From: Lewinellaceae bacterium | Lineage (GTDB): Bacteria; Bacteroidota; Bacteroidia; Chitinophagales; Saprospiraceae | NCBI GenBank assembly: GCA_016713985.1 | Contig: JADJOD010000017.1 | Span: 1-45,000, forward strand | DNA: 45,000 nucleotides | Direction of reading: 5' to 3' | Shown: piece after piece, positions 26,601-36,175 of the stretch | Layout of the letters: the number at the start of each line of letters is the position of its first letter | Position numbering within the stretch: the first letter of the stretch is position 1 | Translations under genes and position numbers: made by a program | The notes under the pieces: generated by a model | What the model was told of the DNA's origin: nothing | The model's database searches: none | The model's input: only the letters and a program-made list of their open reading frames with translations

Positions 26601-29600
26601 TGTATTGCCCGCAGAAAGCCGGGGTGATGCTTTCAAAAATAGAGGGCGCTTCCGAGTTGTTTGCCACGGAAAAACTCGCTGTGGCGGTGCAGGTGCCTCC
26701 GGCGCTGACCGTTACGGTGTAATTATCTGCCGCCACGGCTACCAGGTCCTGTGTCGACATGTTGTTCGACCAGAGGTAGGTATACCCGCCCAAACCGGAG
26801 CCCGGAGCCGCCGGTGTCAGGGTAATATCAACGCTGCCATTGCTGCCCACACAGGAAGTATTCGGAACGGGAGTACCGTTGATGGTAAAGGTGACGGAAT
26901 TTTCCGGCACATTTGCCGTAGCAGTTGCCGTACAACCGTTTGATCCCGTGACGGTTACGTCATATGTGCCATCGGCTACACCGTTCAGGTCTTCGGTCGT
27001 TGCCCCACCCGTCCAAACGTACGAATAGGGTGTCGCGCCGCCGGTAACCGAAATATCCACACTCCCGTTCAACAGGCCGCAGATTTCCGGCGCTACCACT
27101 TGTGTTGTTGAGGGATAGGTTCTTTCATCGTTCACGATAAAGGAAGCCGTGGCGATACAGTTGCCCGTTTCGGTAACGGAAACCGAATACGTGCCCGCCG
27201 GCAGGTTGGAAATATCTTCCGTCACGGCGTTTGTAGACCATAAATAGGTATAAGTGCCCGCCGGTGTGACGGTCAGGTTGACGGCGCCATTGTCCGAAGT
27301 ACAGTTGTTTAAAGGTGCGGCTACCCCCGAAAGGCTGAAGGTGGAACTGTTGTTGGGCACGTTCAGCGTGGTATCGGCGGTGCAACCGTTTAATGCCGTC
27401 ACGGTCACGGAATAGTTTCCGGACAAAATATTGCTCAGGTCTTCCGTACTGCCCATGTTCGACCAGTTGAAGGAATACGGCCCGGCGGCGCCGCTGATGG
27501 TCAGGTCAATGGCGCCGTTGCTGGCGCCGCAAATAGCAGGTGTCACCACCGGAGCGATCACCGGATCGGTGGTATTGTTGGTTACGGTAAAGGCAGCCGT
27601 TGCAGAGCAACTTCCCCCGGCGCTCACCGTCACCGAATACGGCCCGGCAGACAGGTTGTTGAGGTCTTCCGTGCCGGCGGCATTGGACCACAGGTAGGTG
27701 TAACTGCCTGCGGGTGAAACAGTGATGTTTATTCCGCCGTTGGCAACGGTACACGACGTATTTTCGGCTGTTATCCCGCTGATATTCAGGGCAATATTAT
27801 TGTTTGGAATAGTGACGGATGCCGTGGAAGAACAACCGAAAAAGTCCGTTACCGTGATGGTGTAGGTACCCGGCGACACGTTGTTAATATCTTCCGTTTT
27901 GGCCGTGTTCGACCAGAGATAGGTATAGGGAGACGAGCCGCCGCTGACCGTTGCGTTGGCCGCTCCGTTGGCCTGGTTACAGGTGGCGGGTATGGCGGTA
28001 ACGGACAGGTTCGGCGAAAGGGCATTATCCAGCACTTCAAAGGTGGCGAATACGTCACAACTGCCCAGAGTCACCACAACCGTATAAATACCGGCCGGTA
28101 GATTGTTGATATCTTCCGTTTTTTTGCCGTTGGACCACAAAAAAGTATAATTGTTACCCGCGGGTGAAACATCAATGTCGATGAATCCATTGGGCGTCGT
28201 GCAGGAAACGTTATCCGACACAACTCCTTGAATATCAATGGGGAGGTCATTATTTGGAACCCCTACCACCGTAGTAGCCGTACATCCCAGGGCAGTGGTC
28301 ACCGTCACGGTATAATTACCGGCAGGCAGGTTAAACTGATCCTGGGTGACCGGCCCGTTCAACCATTTGTATTTAAACGGTTCCGCGCCGGACAAAACAT
28401 CCAGGTCAATAGAGCCGTTTGGCAAACTGCAATAAGCAGGGGTGACGTCTACCACCAGTTCCGGAATCTCCGTGGCGTCGTCGATGGTAAAACTGGCCAC
28501 TTTAGTGCAGCTGCCGCCGGCGCTGACCGTCACCGTGTACGTTCCGGGGGCGAGGTTATTCAGGTTGGGTGAAGTGCTGTTGTTGGACCACAGGATGCTC
28601 AGGTTATTGGGGGTAAGGGACAGCGATATAGCGCCGTTATTGACCAAACACGAGGTTTTGGGGGTCACATTGGCGTCTATCGTAATCGGAATTATTTCAT
28701 TGGGAATCACCACACCTTCCGTCGCCGTACAACCGTTGGCGCCTGTTACGGTGACCGAATAGATGTCTTCGACAAGGTTGGAGATATCCTGCGTCGTTTG
28801 GTTATTGGACCACAGATAGGTATAGGGTGGTACGCCGCCGAATACGCTCAGGTTGATGCTGCCGTTGCTCAGTCCGCAGGTGGAAGGCACAAACGTAAAG
28901 GAAAGTTCGGGTGCGTTGGGGTCATCGGGTACCACAAATGCCTGTGTTTCAATACAGGAACCGCCGGCGCTGACCGTAACGACGTAAGTGCCTGGCAACA
29001 ATCCGCTGATATTCGGCGTGGTTGCGTTGTTCGACCACATATATGTATAGGCGTTGTTCGGCGGCGTTACACTCAGGAAAATGCTGCCGTTGCCGTTGCT
29101 GCTGCACGAAGTATTCGCAATGACGTTTGCATTGATATTGATCGGAGGGTTAAAGTTGCCGACGTTGATGTTGGCCACATTCGAACAACCGTTGGCCCCG
29201 GTAACCGTTACGTCATAACTGCCGGCGGGTATATTGTTGAGGTTGGGGGTGGTCGCGTTGGTCGACCACAGGTAGGTGAACGGGCCAACTCCACCCGACA
29301 CGGAAAGGCTGACGGCGCCGTTATTCAGGTCACAGGTCGACGGTATAATATTGGGTGTGATGTTTGGGAGATTCGGCTGATCAGGTACGGTAAAAGACGC
29401 CGTTTGTGTGCAGGTTCCGCCCGCGCTTACCGTTACGTCGTAGGTGCCCGGAGGCAGATTGTTCAGGTTGGGGGTGGTCGCGTTCGTCGACCATAAATAA
29501 GTATAGGTGTTCGGAGGGGTAACGATGAGGGTAATGCTGCCGTTTCCGCCGTTGCAGGTCGTGTTGGCCACTATGTTGGCGTTGACGTTTATGGGCGGGT

Positions 29601-31755
29601 TGTTGTTGCCCACATTAATGCTCGCTGTACTGCTGCATCCATTCGCTCCGGTGACCGTTACGTCGTAACTGCCGGCCGGAATATTGCTCAGGTTGGGGGT
29701 GGTCGCGTTCGTCGACCACAGGTAAGTATACGGCGGCACACCACCGGATACGGACAGACTGATGCTGCCGTTGCTCAAATCGCAGGTCGATTGTAAGACA
29801 TTGGGATTGATGGTCGGCGTATTCGGCTGATCGGGTATCGTGAAGGAGGCCGTCTGCGTACATGCGCCGCCGGCGCTAACCGTCACGTCATACGTCCCCG
29901 GCGGCTGGTTGGTGATGCTGGGGGTGGTGGCGTTCGTCGACCACAGGTAAGTGTATGTTCCGGCGGGTGTGACGTTCAGGGTAATACTGCCGTTTCCGCC
30001 CATACAGGTAGTGTTGGCTACAATATTGGCATTAATGGTGAAGGGCGGATTGGTATTCGGGACGTTGATGCTGGCCGTGCTCGAACACCCGTTGGCGCCG
30101 GTGACCGTTACGTCATAAGTGCCCGCAGGGATATTGCTCAGGTCTTCGGTCGTCTGGCTGCCCGACCAAATGATCGTATACGGCGTTACGCCGCCCGTTA
30201 CTGACATATTGATGCTGCCGTTACTTAATTCGCAGGTGGTCCCCACCACCGTAGACGTTATTACGGGTGTATTGGGCTGATCGGCTACCGTAAAAGAAGC
30301 GGTACCCGTGCAGGTGACGCCGGAAGTGACCGTCACGGTATACGTACCGGCAGGAAGGTTCGAAATATCCTGGGTGGTGGCATCATTCGACCAGAGGTAA
30401 GTATAAGTTCCTGACGGACTGACACTTACGTCGATACTGCCATTGCCCCCGTTACAGGTGGTATTGGCAGTGACCACACCGGTGACGTTGAGTGCAATGA
30501 TATTATCGGGCACGGTAGCGGTAAACACTTTGGTACATCCGTCTTCGTCCGTAACCGTGACCGTATAGGAGCCGGGGGGAATATTGCTCAGGTCTTCCGT
30601 CGTTTGTCCGCCGGGCGACCAGAGAAAAGTATACGGTGGATCCCCTGCCGATACCGACAGGTTGATCCCGCCGTTGCTTTGCCCGCATTGGGCGCCGGTG
30701 ACGTTTGCGGTTACGTTTATGTTTGTTTGGGTGATCACAGACGACCCTGAAACCGTGCCGACACAACCGCCGTTGACCGATGATACACTTTGAATGGCAT
30801 AGGTTCCCGGCTGGGTGGCCTGAATAATATACGGATTGTTGCTGGTCTGGATGGCAGGTTGCGGCACTCCGTTGATGGTATACACAAACTGCCAGGGCGC
30901 CTGCCCCGTAAAGTTGACCGTCAGATCAACGGGCGTATTCACCCCCGAACACAAAACGCCGCTGCCTGAAATAGTGGCCGTGGGTTTGGGGATCACGTCA
31001 ACCGTCGTACAGGAAGGGGTGTTGTTCGGGTAACAAGCATTCGCCACCGTGACGCAAACCTGCGCCTGGCCCGAAGCATTTGCATTCCAGTTGATATTGA
31101 CATTCGGGCCCGAGCCGGTCACCGTGCCCATACCTGCCGGAGTCACCGTCCAGTTATATATGGTGGCGCCCAGGGGAGGAGTGATAGAAACCGGGGTGGT
31201 GGTGCCCGCACAAGCCGTAACGGGGGCATTGACCGGGCCGGGGTTGCTGGGTGGAGCGCCTACTGTCGAACCTTCCAGGACGTCAACGGCATAATCGCAT
31301 ACGTTGCCCGCACAACCGTCAAGCACAATCCAGTAGATCTGCCCAATCACAAAGTTGGTGGACGACAATACGAACGGGTTCTCCGTACAGGAGCACTGGA
31401 GGTCCATGGACGTCCACGGATTGCCACATCCGGTGTAAATTCCGCCTTGCAGCCCTTGCTGGGTGCCCGGGCTGCAATTACTCGGGGTGATCTGGATGGA
31501 AATGGTTGTGGAGCCTGCATAGAAGGCGAACCATTCGTCGTTGTTCAACTGCCAGCCGGGGCAACCCGGAAAAGTCTGGGTGGTATTGTTGTTGTTGATC
31601 GTGGCGCAATAACCGTCCAGATTTTCACACAAAATAGGTGCTGTCGGGCAGGTATTGCCGGGTTGTGGAAAACCCGGAGGAGGGCACTGCGCGTAAATGA
31701 CTTGTTCAGAAGTCAATATGAAAACAAATAGGATTACGTAGTAAAAACCTTTCAT
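23631..31755 (-). CDS. Giant SprB-like T9SS surface adhesin with about 22 repeats (four frameshifts)
   Basis: About 2,700 residues. Signal peptide 1-22 (YYVILFVFILTSEQVIYAQ). Residues about 23-170 form a Cys-rich domain (NDEWFAFYAG, IYWIVLDGCAGNVCDYAV), followed by Ig/PKD-like segments to about 350. Next are about 22 SprB-type repeats of 75-76 residues with the core PYTYLWS-N-TT-DLSNLPAGTY-VTVTGANGC, then several PKD/Ig-like modules (about 24600-25600), and at the end a gliding-motility-type (type B) T9SS sorting domain (VYVPNIFSPEGDGKNDLF, FSRWGEMVYESYDFPP, GVFVWYAV). SprB is the mobile adhesin of gliding Bacteroidetes, but this type B domain also marks non-motile adhesins. Single-base breaks lie near 26550, 26500, 25840 and in G5 at 24501-24505; each is repaired by one base. 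Stands alone behind its own promoter. Confidence 0.9.
25740..30710 (-). repeat. SprB-type repeat array, about 22 units of 225-228 bp
   Basis: Protein-level tandem repeats inside the giant adhesin. Each has two Cys (one near TTC-GGNGSI, one in NGC or GG-C) that could form a disulfide. Units alternate: type A carries VSGGVPPYTYLWS and TGANGC, type B carries VTPAGTYTYLWS and SAGG-C. DNA identity is highest between about 29150 and 30130. Confidence 0.85.
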
Positions 31756-31798
31756 AGAGCGAACAGATTTAGTTCATTAATTTGGAAAATCGGGCGCC

Positions 31799-31831
31799 CG
31801 AAGATAGTGTAAGTAAACTGCTACTTACAAA
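31799..31831 (-). promoter_or_regulatory. Adhesin promoter with a palindrome between -33 and -7
   Basis: On the minus strand TTTG (31831-31828) is followed after 21 bases by TATCTTCG (31806-31799), a 7-of-8 match to the -7 box, 44 bases before the adhesin ATG. Between them lies the perfect inverted repeat TGTAAGTA-N6-TACTTACA (31808-31829), a likely operator. Confidence 0.6.
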
Positions 31832-32285
31832 ATTTTATACGGCAAACTGGAATAAATGCATGAGTTATCCATGGGCCAGGCAGGCGGAACGAAGTTGATA
31901 CATTACCATTATTCCGAAAAAAGAAATCAATCGGAGTATTAGCAATGACCGGATTTTGACTGCAGCGTGAAGTATATTAGACTAAAATACAGGCCTTTAT
32001 GAGTATTATAAAAACAAGGCCAACCAATAAACACTCCGGTTTCAGTACGTCGAAAGGGGGTTTCCGGTTGCGTAACAATGGTTCAATTCTGCGGACCGCA
32101 GCAAAAAAAATCCCGCCCAGGCCGCGCCTCTTCGTAAGGACTCCGGCTGTTCCGGTTTTGCTGCTTCCCGTTTTAACAATAAAATTCAGTATTTCGAAAT
32201 CGGACCTATCTCCGTTCAGTTGAAAAGCACGATCTTTGCGGGCTTCAAAGGATTACCATTACCCTCACCATCGACTCAATTCAGC
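31832..32285. other. Gap between adhesin promoter and M20 peptidase gene
   Basis: About 450 bases. A 74-codon plus-strand open frame (31999-32223) has basic, low-complexity content with no family features, and I do not count it as a gene. GATCTTTG at 32231-32238 resembles a -7 box for the peptidase gene but has no -33 partner. Otherwise nothing is seen. Confidence 0.4.
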
Positions 32286-33680
32286 ATGAAGGAACTAAAA
32301 TCCTACCTGGAAACCAACAAACAACGGTTCCTGGACGAACTGCTCGACCTGCTCCGCATCCCCTCCGTCAGTGCCGACCCGAAATACAAAAATGACGTGC
32401 GCCGTATGGCAAAGGCGACAGCAGATCATTTGCGTCAGGCCGGCGCCGAGCACGTCGAAATCCATGAAACTGCCGGTCATCCGATTGTTTACGGCGATAA
32501 AATGATCGACCCAAAAGCGCCGACCGTCCTGGTATACGGCCACTATGACGTACAACCCGCCGACCCGGTGAATTTATGGGACAGCCCCCCGTTCGAACCC
32601 GTGGTAAAAAAGACCAAACTCCACCCCCAGGGCGCCATATTCGCCCGCGGCGCATGCGACGACAAAGGGCAGTTTTTTATGCATGTCAAGGCGTTTGAGG
32701 CGATGATAAAAACTGCACAACTGCCTTGTAACGTGAAGTTTATGATTGAAGGCGAAGAAGAGGTGGGTTCCAAAAACTTAGAAAAATTCTGTAGGGAAAA
32801 CAAGAAAAAACTCACCTGCGACGTGGTGCTGATCAGCGACACCAGCGTGATCGCCAACGACACGCCCAGCCTCACCGTCGGCCTCCGGGGCCTTTGTTAC
32901 ATGGAGGTGGAAGTCACCGGCCCGAACAAAGACCTGCACTCCGGCGTCTACGGCGGCGCTGTAGCCAACCCGGTCAACGTCCTTTGTTCCATGATCGCCT
33001 CGCTGCACGACGCCAAACGCCGCGTTACCGTGGCGGGTTTTTACGACGGCGTGGAAAAAGTAAGCGGCAAGGAACGCAAAATGATGAACGGAGCGCCTTA
33101 CGACGAAAAAACCTACATGAAAGACCTCGGCGTAAGTGACCTCATGGGTGAAAAAGGGTATACCACGATCGAGCGGACGGGTATCCGGCCGACATTAGAC
33201 GTCAACGGCATCTGGGGCGGCTATATCGGCGAAGGCGCCAAAACGGTGCTTCCCTCCAAGGCATTCGCCAAAATATCCATGCGCCTTGTGCCCGACCAGG
33301 ACCCCAAAAAGATCGAAAAACTGTTCCAGAAACATTTTGAAAACCTGGCGCCAAAATCGGTAAAAGTAAAGGTCAGCGCTCACCACGGCGGCTATCCGGT
33401 GGTGGTGCCAACCAATTCCGTGGAATACAAAGCCGCAGAAAAAGCCATGGAAACCTCCTATGGCAAAAAACCGCTTCCACAACGCGGCGGCGGGAGCATA
33501 CCGATCGTTGCTATGTTCGATCAGGTGTTGAATGCCAAATCCGTGCTCATGGGTTTCGGCCTCGATTCGGACGACATTCACTCGCCCAACGAGCATTACG
33601 GCCTCTTCAATTATTATAAAGGTATTGCGACAATCCCCTTATTCTACAGGTTCTATTCGGAAATGAAGAAAAAGAAATAA
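32286..33680 (+). CDS. M20 family dipeptidase (CNDP-like)
   Basis: Di-zinc metallopeptidase, probably a cytosolic dipeptidase of broad or beta-Ala-His type. The chosen start ATG 32286 (MKELKSYLETNKQRFLDELL) is the family's usual first helix; an upstream in-frame extension of 22 codons has no match. 464 residues. Metal ligands and catalytic residues: His86 and Asp88 in YGHYDVQPADP, the bridging Asp in RGACDDKGQ (125/126), Glu pair in EGEEEVGS (155-162), Asp in LISDTSV, and the last His in DDIHSPNEHYG near the C-terminus. The lid domain is present (about 200-380). No signal peptide. Followed by an FKBP isomerase gene after 84 bases. Confidence 0.92.
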   Translation: MKELKSYLETNKQRFLDELLDLLRIPSVSADPKYKNDVRRMAKATADHLRQAGAEHVEIHETAGHPIVYGDKMIDPKAPTVLVYGHYDVQPADPVNLWDSPPFEPVVKKTKLHPQGAIFARGACDDKGQFFMHVKAFEAMIKTAQLPCNVKFMIEGEEEVGSKNLEKFCRENKKKLTCDVVLISDTSVIANDTPSLTVGLRGLCYMEVEVTGPNKDLHSGVYGGAVANPVNVLCSMIASLHDAKRRVTVAGFYDGVEKVSGKERKMMNGAPYDEKTYMKDLGVSDLMGEKGYTTIERTGIRPTLDVNGIWGGYIGEGAKTVLPSKAFAKISMRLVPDQDPKKIEKLFQKHFENLAPKSVKVKVSAHHGGYPVVVPTNSVEYKAAEKAMETSYGKKPLPQRGGGSIPIVAMFDQVLNAKSVLMGFGLDSDDIHSPNEHYGLFNYYKGIATIPLFYRFYSEMKKKK

Positions 33681-33764
33681 CCGTGTCTCCATCGAAGACA
33701 GCTTCGGTACAAGACACCTTCATATTCTAACTCATTCAATTTCAATCACAACACTATTTTGACA

Positions 33765-34454
33765 ATGAAAAAAAATCTTTTACTCCTCGTGTTTGCCGTT
33801 TTGGCACTCGCAGTCTCCGCACAAAAAGATACGAGGCCGAAAACCACCCTGAAATCCGCGCGGGACAGCGCCAGTTATGCGTACGGCATCGTTTTGGGCA
33901 ACAGCATCAAACGCCAGTTGAGTGAAGACCTGAACAGTGAAGTGTTGATCGCCGCCCTGGGCGCAACCCTTAAAGGTGACTCCATGGCTTTTACCCCCGA
34001 AGTAGCCAATAAGGTGTTTGGCGACTACAACCGTACAATGCAGGCAAAAGCCGGCGAAAAAGTGCGCCTGGAAGGCCGGAAGTTTCTGGATGAAAACAAA
34101 AAACGCCCCGGCGTGACGACCACCGCCAGCGGATTGCAATATGAAATCCTGAAAAAAGGAGCGGGAACAACGTCGCCCAAAGAAACCGACAAAGTAGAGG
34201 TGCACTACCACGGCACCCTCATCAACGGCGAAGTATTCGACAGCAGCGTGGATCGCGGACAACCCGCCAACTTTGGCCTCAACCAGGTGATCAAAGGCTG
34301 GACGGAAGGCCTGCAATACATGCACGAAGGAGATAAATTCAAATTTTTTATTCCTTCCGAACTGGCTTATGGCGACCGCAGCGCCGGCCCGAAAATCAAA
34401 CCGGGCTCTACGCTGATTTTTGAAGTGGAGTTGCTGAAAATTGGAGGGAATTGA
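33765..34454 (+). CDS. Exported FKBP-type peptidyl-prolyl isomerase
   Basis: Folding catalyst for Xaa-Pro bonds in the periplasm. ATG 33765 is preferred to the TTG two codons upstream because it begins the signal peptide (KKNLLLLVFAVLALAVSAQ). 229 residues: signal 1-20, an FKBP_N helical dimerisation domain (about 27-110, DSASYAYGIVLGNSIKRQL), and an FKBP domain (about 118-228) with VEVHYHGTLINGEVFDSS, LNQVIKGWTEGLQYM and IPSELAYGDRSAGPKIKPGS holding the active-site residues. No lipobox Cys, so soluble periplasmic. The stop codon TGA is formed by the first bases of the heptamer repeat array. Confidence 0.93.
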   Translation: MKKNLLLLVFAVLALAVSAQKDTRPKTTLKSARDSASYAYGIVLGNSIKRQLSEDLNSEVLIAALGATLKGDSMAFTPEVANKVFGDYNRTMQAKAGEKVRLEGRKFLDENKKRPGVTTTASGLQYEILKKGAGTTSPKETDKVEVHYHGTLINGEVFDSSVDRGQPANFGLNQVIKGWTEGLQYMHEGDKFKFFIPSELAYGDRSAGPKIKPGSTLIFEVELLKIGGN

Positions 34455-34575
34455 GTCATAAAGTCGTGAGTCATGAGTCGTGAGTCGTAAGTCATATGTT
34501 CATGTTCTTACGACTCACGACTCACGACTTATGACTTATGACTTATGACTTATGACTTATGACTTATGACTCACG
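34453..34575. repeat. Inverted array of 7-bp repeats between two convergent genes
   Basis: Left arm (34453-34494) is made of GAGTCAT/GAGTCGT-type heptamers, right arm (34507-34575) of the complement (ACGACTC, then six copies of GACTTAT, then GACTCAC). The inner part GAGTCGTGAGTCGTAAG pairs perfectly with CTTACGACTCACGACTC across a 15-base loop. The array fills the whole 116-base gap and supplies the stop codon of the FKBP gene (left edge) and of the membrane-protein gene (right edge). It may act as a two-way terminator. Confidence 0.85.
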
Positions 34576-35074
34576 TATTTTTTCCCCCTTCGAAAAGAGC
34601 CAGGATAATATTCCCCATATAAACACCCAGCGCCGATTCCACCAGGGTAAGGAACATGGTCATATCCTGAAAATTGAGGATGTTTGGCGCCAGCGCTTTC
34701 AGCGAAATCAGGCTCAGCACAATGATAAAGTGCCCGTGCACCAGCCATTTCACCAGGCTGTTGATGGGAGCGTCGTTCTGGACATTCAGGTTCGGATCGG
34801 TAATACTGCGTCCGAGAAAACGGAACACGGCCCCCCCATAAAGCGCCGTTACCGGCGCCAGCACCCCCATGAGCGACGTAAACTCTTCAAAATCAAATCC
34901 GTGGAGGATATAGTACACACACGAAACCCCAATGAGGGCGAAATGGTACAACAGGATCAGCCGGGCAATACGAGTGCGCGGCGGGAGGTTGGCCGTACTG
35001 GGTGAATCGTTGGTTGCGGTTTCCGTTTTTGCCCCCGGCGATGCCATGGTTGAAGTGCTGCTACTGGTTGTCAT
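34571..35074 (-). CDS. Four-helix inner-membrane protein of unknown function
   Basis: 167 residues. A Ser/Thr-rich, polar N-terminus (1-34) precedes about four membrane segments: 36-58 (LILLYHFALIGVSCVYYIL), 66-88 (TSLMGVLAPVTALYGGAVF), 112-132 (HGHFIIVLSLISL) and 138-160 (MFLTLVESALGVYMGNIIL). I do not recognise the family. Its ATG overlaps the stop codon of the upstream secreted-protein gene by one base (TAATG-type junction, 35074), so the two are translationally coupled and probably act together. Its own stop codon lies in the heptamer array. Confidence 0.75.
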   Translation of the reverse strand: MTTSSSTSTMASPGAKTETATNDSPSTANLPPRTRIARLILLYHFALIGVSCVYYILHGFDFEEFTSLMGVLAPVTALYGGAVFRFLGRSITDPNLNVQNDAPINSLVKWLVHGHFIIVLSLISLKALAPNILNFQDMTMFLTLVESALGVYMGNIILALFEGGKNT

Positions 35075-36038
35075 TAGCGAAGGTAATCCGTTAACTTTTT
35101 AAAGAGACGCCTCTGATAATCTTCGAGGTTACTCTTGTAACGTAAATCCATGTCCTTGTAGTCGTTTTTACGGGGAGGAAAAATTATGCCGGAGCCGTAT
35201 TTTCCCTGAAATTCCCAGGAAATTTCCACATCGTCGCCTTTTTGAAGGCCTTTTACATAGATTCGGTGGTATTCAAAAAAACCGTCGGGACAAATTTCGT
35301 AACTCAGGTGGGTCACTTCCAACAAAAATTCATCGTAAACTGTAAAAGAAGTGTCCACTTTGGCCCGCCATAAAACGGGTGTACCCTTGGGTTTGTAGTA
35401 ATTAGCGAGAAAACGCCTTGCGCTGTTGCATACAACGTTCACTTTTTTATTCTGAACGATCAATTTATTGTCGCCGGTATTGACCCCCTGCAGCGACGAG
35501 GGTACATTTACCTCCGAAACTGCGCCGGCCCGGATGCTGCGTTGTTCCACCGGCACCTTGCCGTCGCGGCTGTACACCTTGGCCAAAAAGTGCGCCGGGT
35601 CGTGACAACGCACCACCACTTCCGCCTGATCGGGGTGTATTTCCGCCAGAAATGCCCACTTCTGCAGCAGCCGTTCGTGAAAAAACTGGCCATTGACCTT
35701 GCGATTGTTTTTTTCTAATTTCTCCCAGGCACACTGGATGGAGTCGCAGGCTTTTTGCTGTCGTAAGCCGGACGAACAAACAAGGTCACTTTTTTGGACG
35801 ATACCGCCACGCTGTCCGCGCGGAAGATCTTTTCCAGGTTGTTTTGGCTCAGCCACTGTCCGAATTCCTTTTGCTTTTTTTTAAAAAAAGCTTTGTCTTG
35901 CCGGAAGTCAGTCTGTTGAGCCCACACACCGCTGGCGGTATGGCAGCATAAAAGGCAGGTGAAGAAAATTGCCCTGAATAATCGGTTACGGGTTGGCCGC
36001 CTTTGTGGAGACTCAGGCGACCGAGGGCGGAAGGCCAT
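35074..36038 (-). CDS. Exported protein of unknown function coupled to a membrane protein (one frameshift)
   Basis: From ATG 36038 the protein has a long basic n-region and a signal peptide (LFRAIFFTCLLCCHTASGVWAQ, about 20-41, read as two parts), then KKKQKEFGQWLSQNNLEKIF. The frame breaks near 35755 in a short A run; one base restores AYDSKKACDSIQCAWEKLE and the second part runs to 35074, containing YYKPKGTPVLWRAKVDTSFT, VTHLSYEICPDGFFEYHRIY and EISWEFQGKYGSGIIFPPRK. Corrected length is about 320 residues. I do not recognise the family; the C-terminal part looks beta-rich. Shares an operon with the four-helix membrane protein. Confidence 0.7.
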
Positions 36039-36175
36039 CGCGGAAGTTTTTATTATGCGATGAAAGACGGAGCAAGTACCGCGCTTATTTTCAGGGCTTT
36101 TCGATTTAACGTTTTTATAGGTGAGATACAACGTTTTAGCCGGTTGAACGACCCGAAAAACCAAATGTGCGGGTT

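Noticed and set aside
28798..29496. Long plus-strand open frames inside the adhesin array (also at 25447-26037 and 25974-26555)
   Set aside because: They lie opposite the SprB repeats and exist because the repetitive coding sequence lacks stops on the other strand.
25740..30710. CRISPR-like or mobile repeats at about 226 bp spacing
   Set aside because: The repeats are coding, in frame, and explained by SprB-type protein domains.
23631..31755. Programmed ribosomal frameshifting or a split multi-gene adhesin operon
   Set aside because: Four separate one-base joints within repeat or linker codons, no shared slippery site or start codons with signal peptides at the later pieces; indel error is simpler.
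31999..32223. A 74-codon plus-strand frame in the adhesin-peptidase gap
   Set aside because: Basic, low-complexity translation, no recognisable motif and no promoter; likely chance.
34453..34575. CRISPR array
   Set aside because: Repeats are 7 bp, without spacers and in two orientations; no cas genes in the window.
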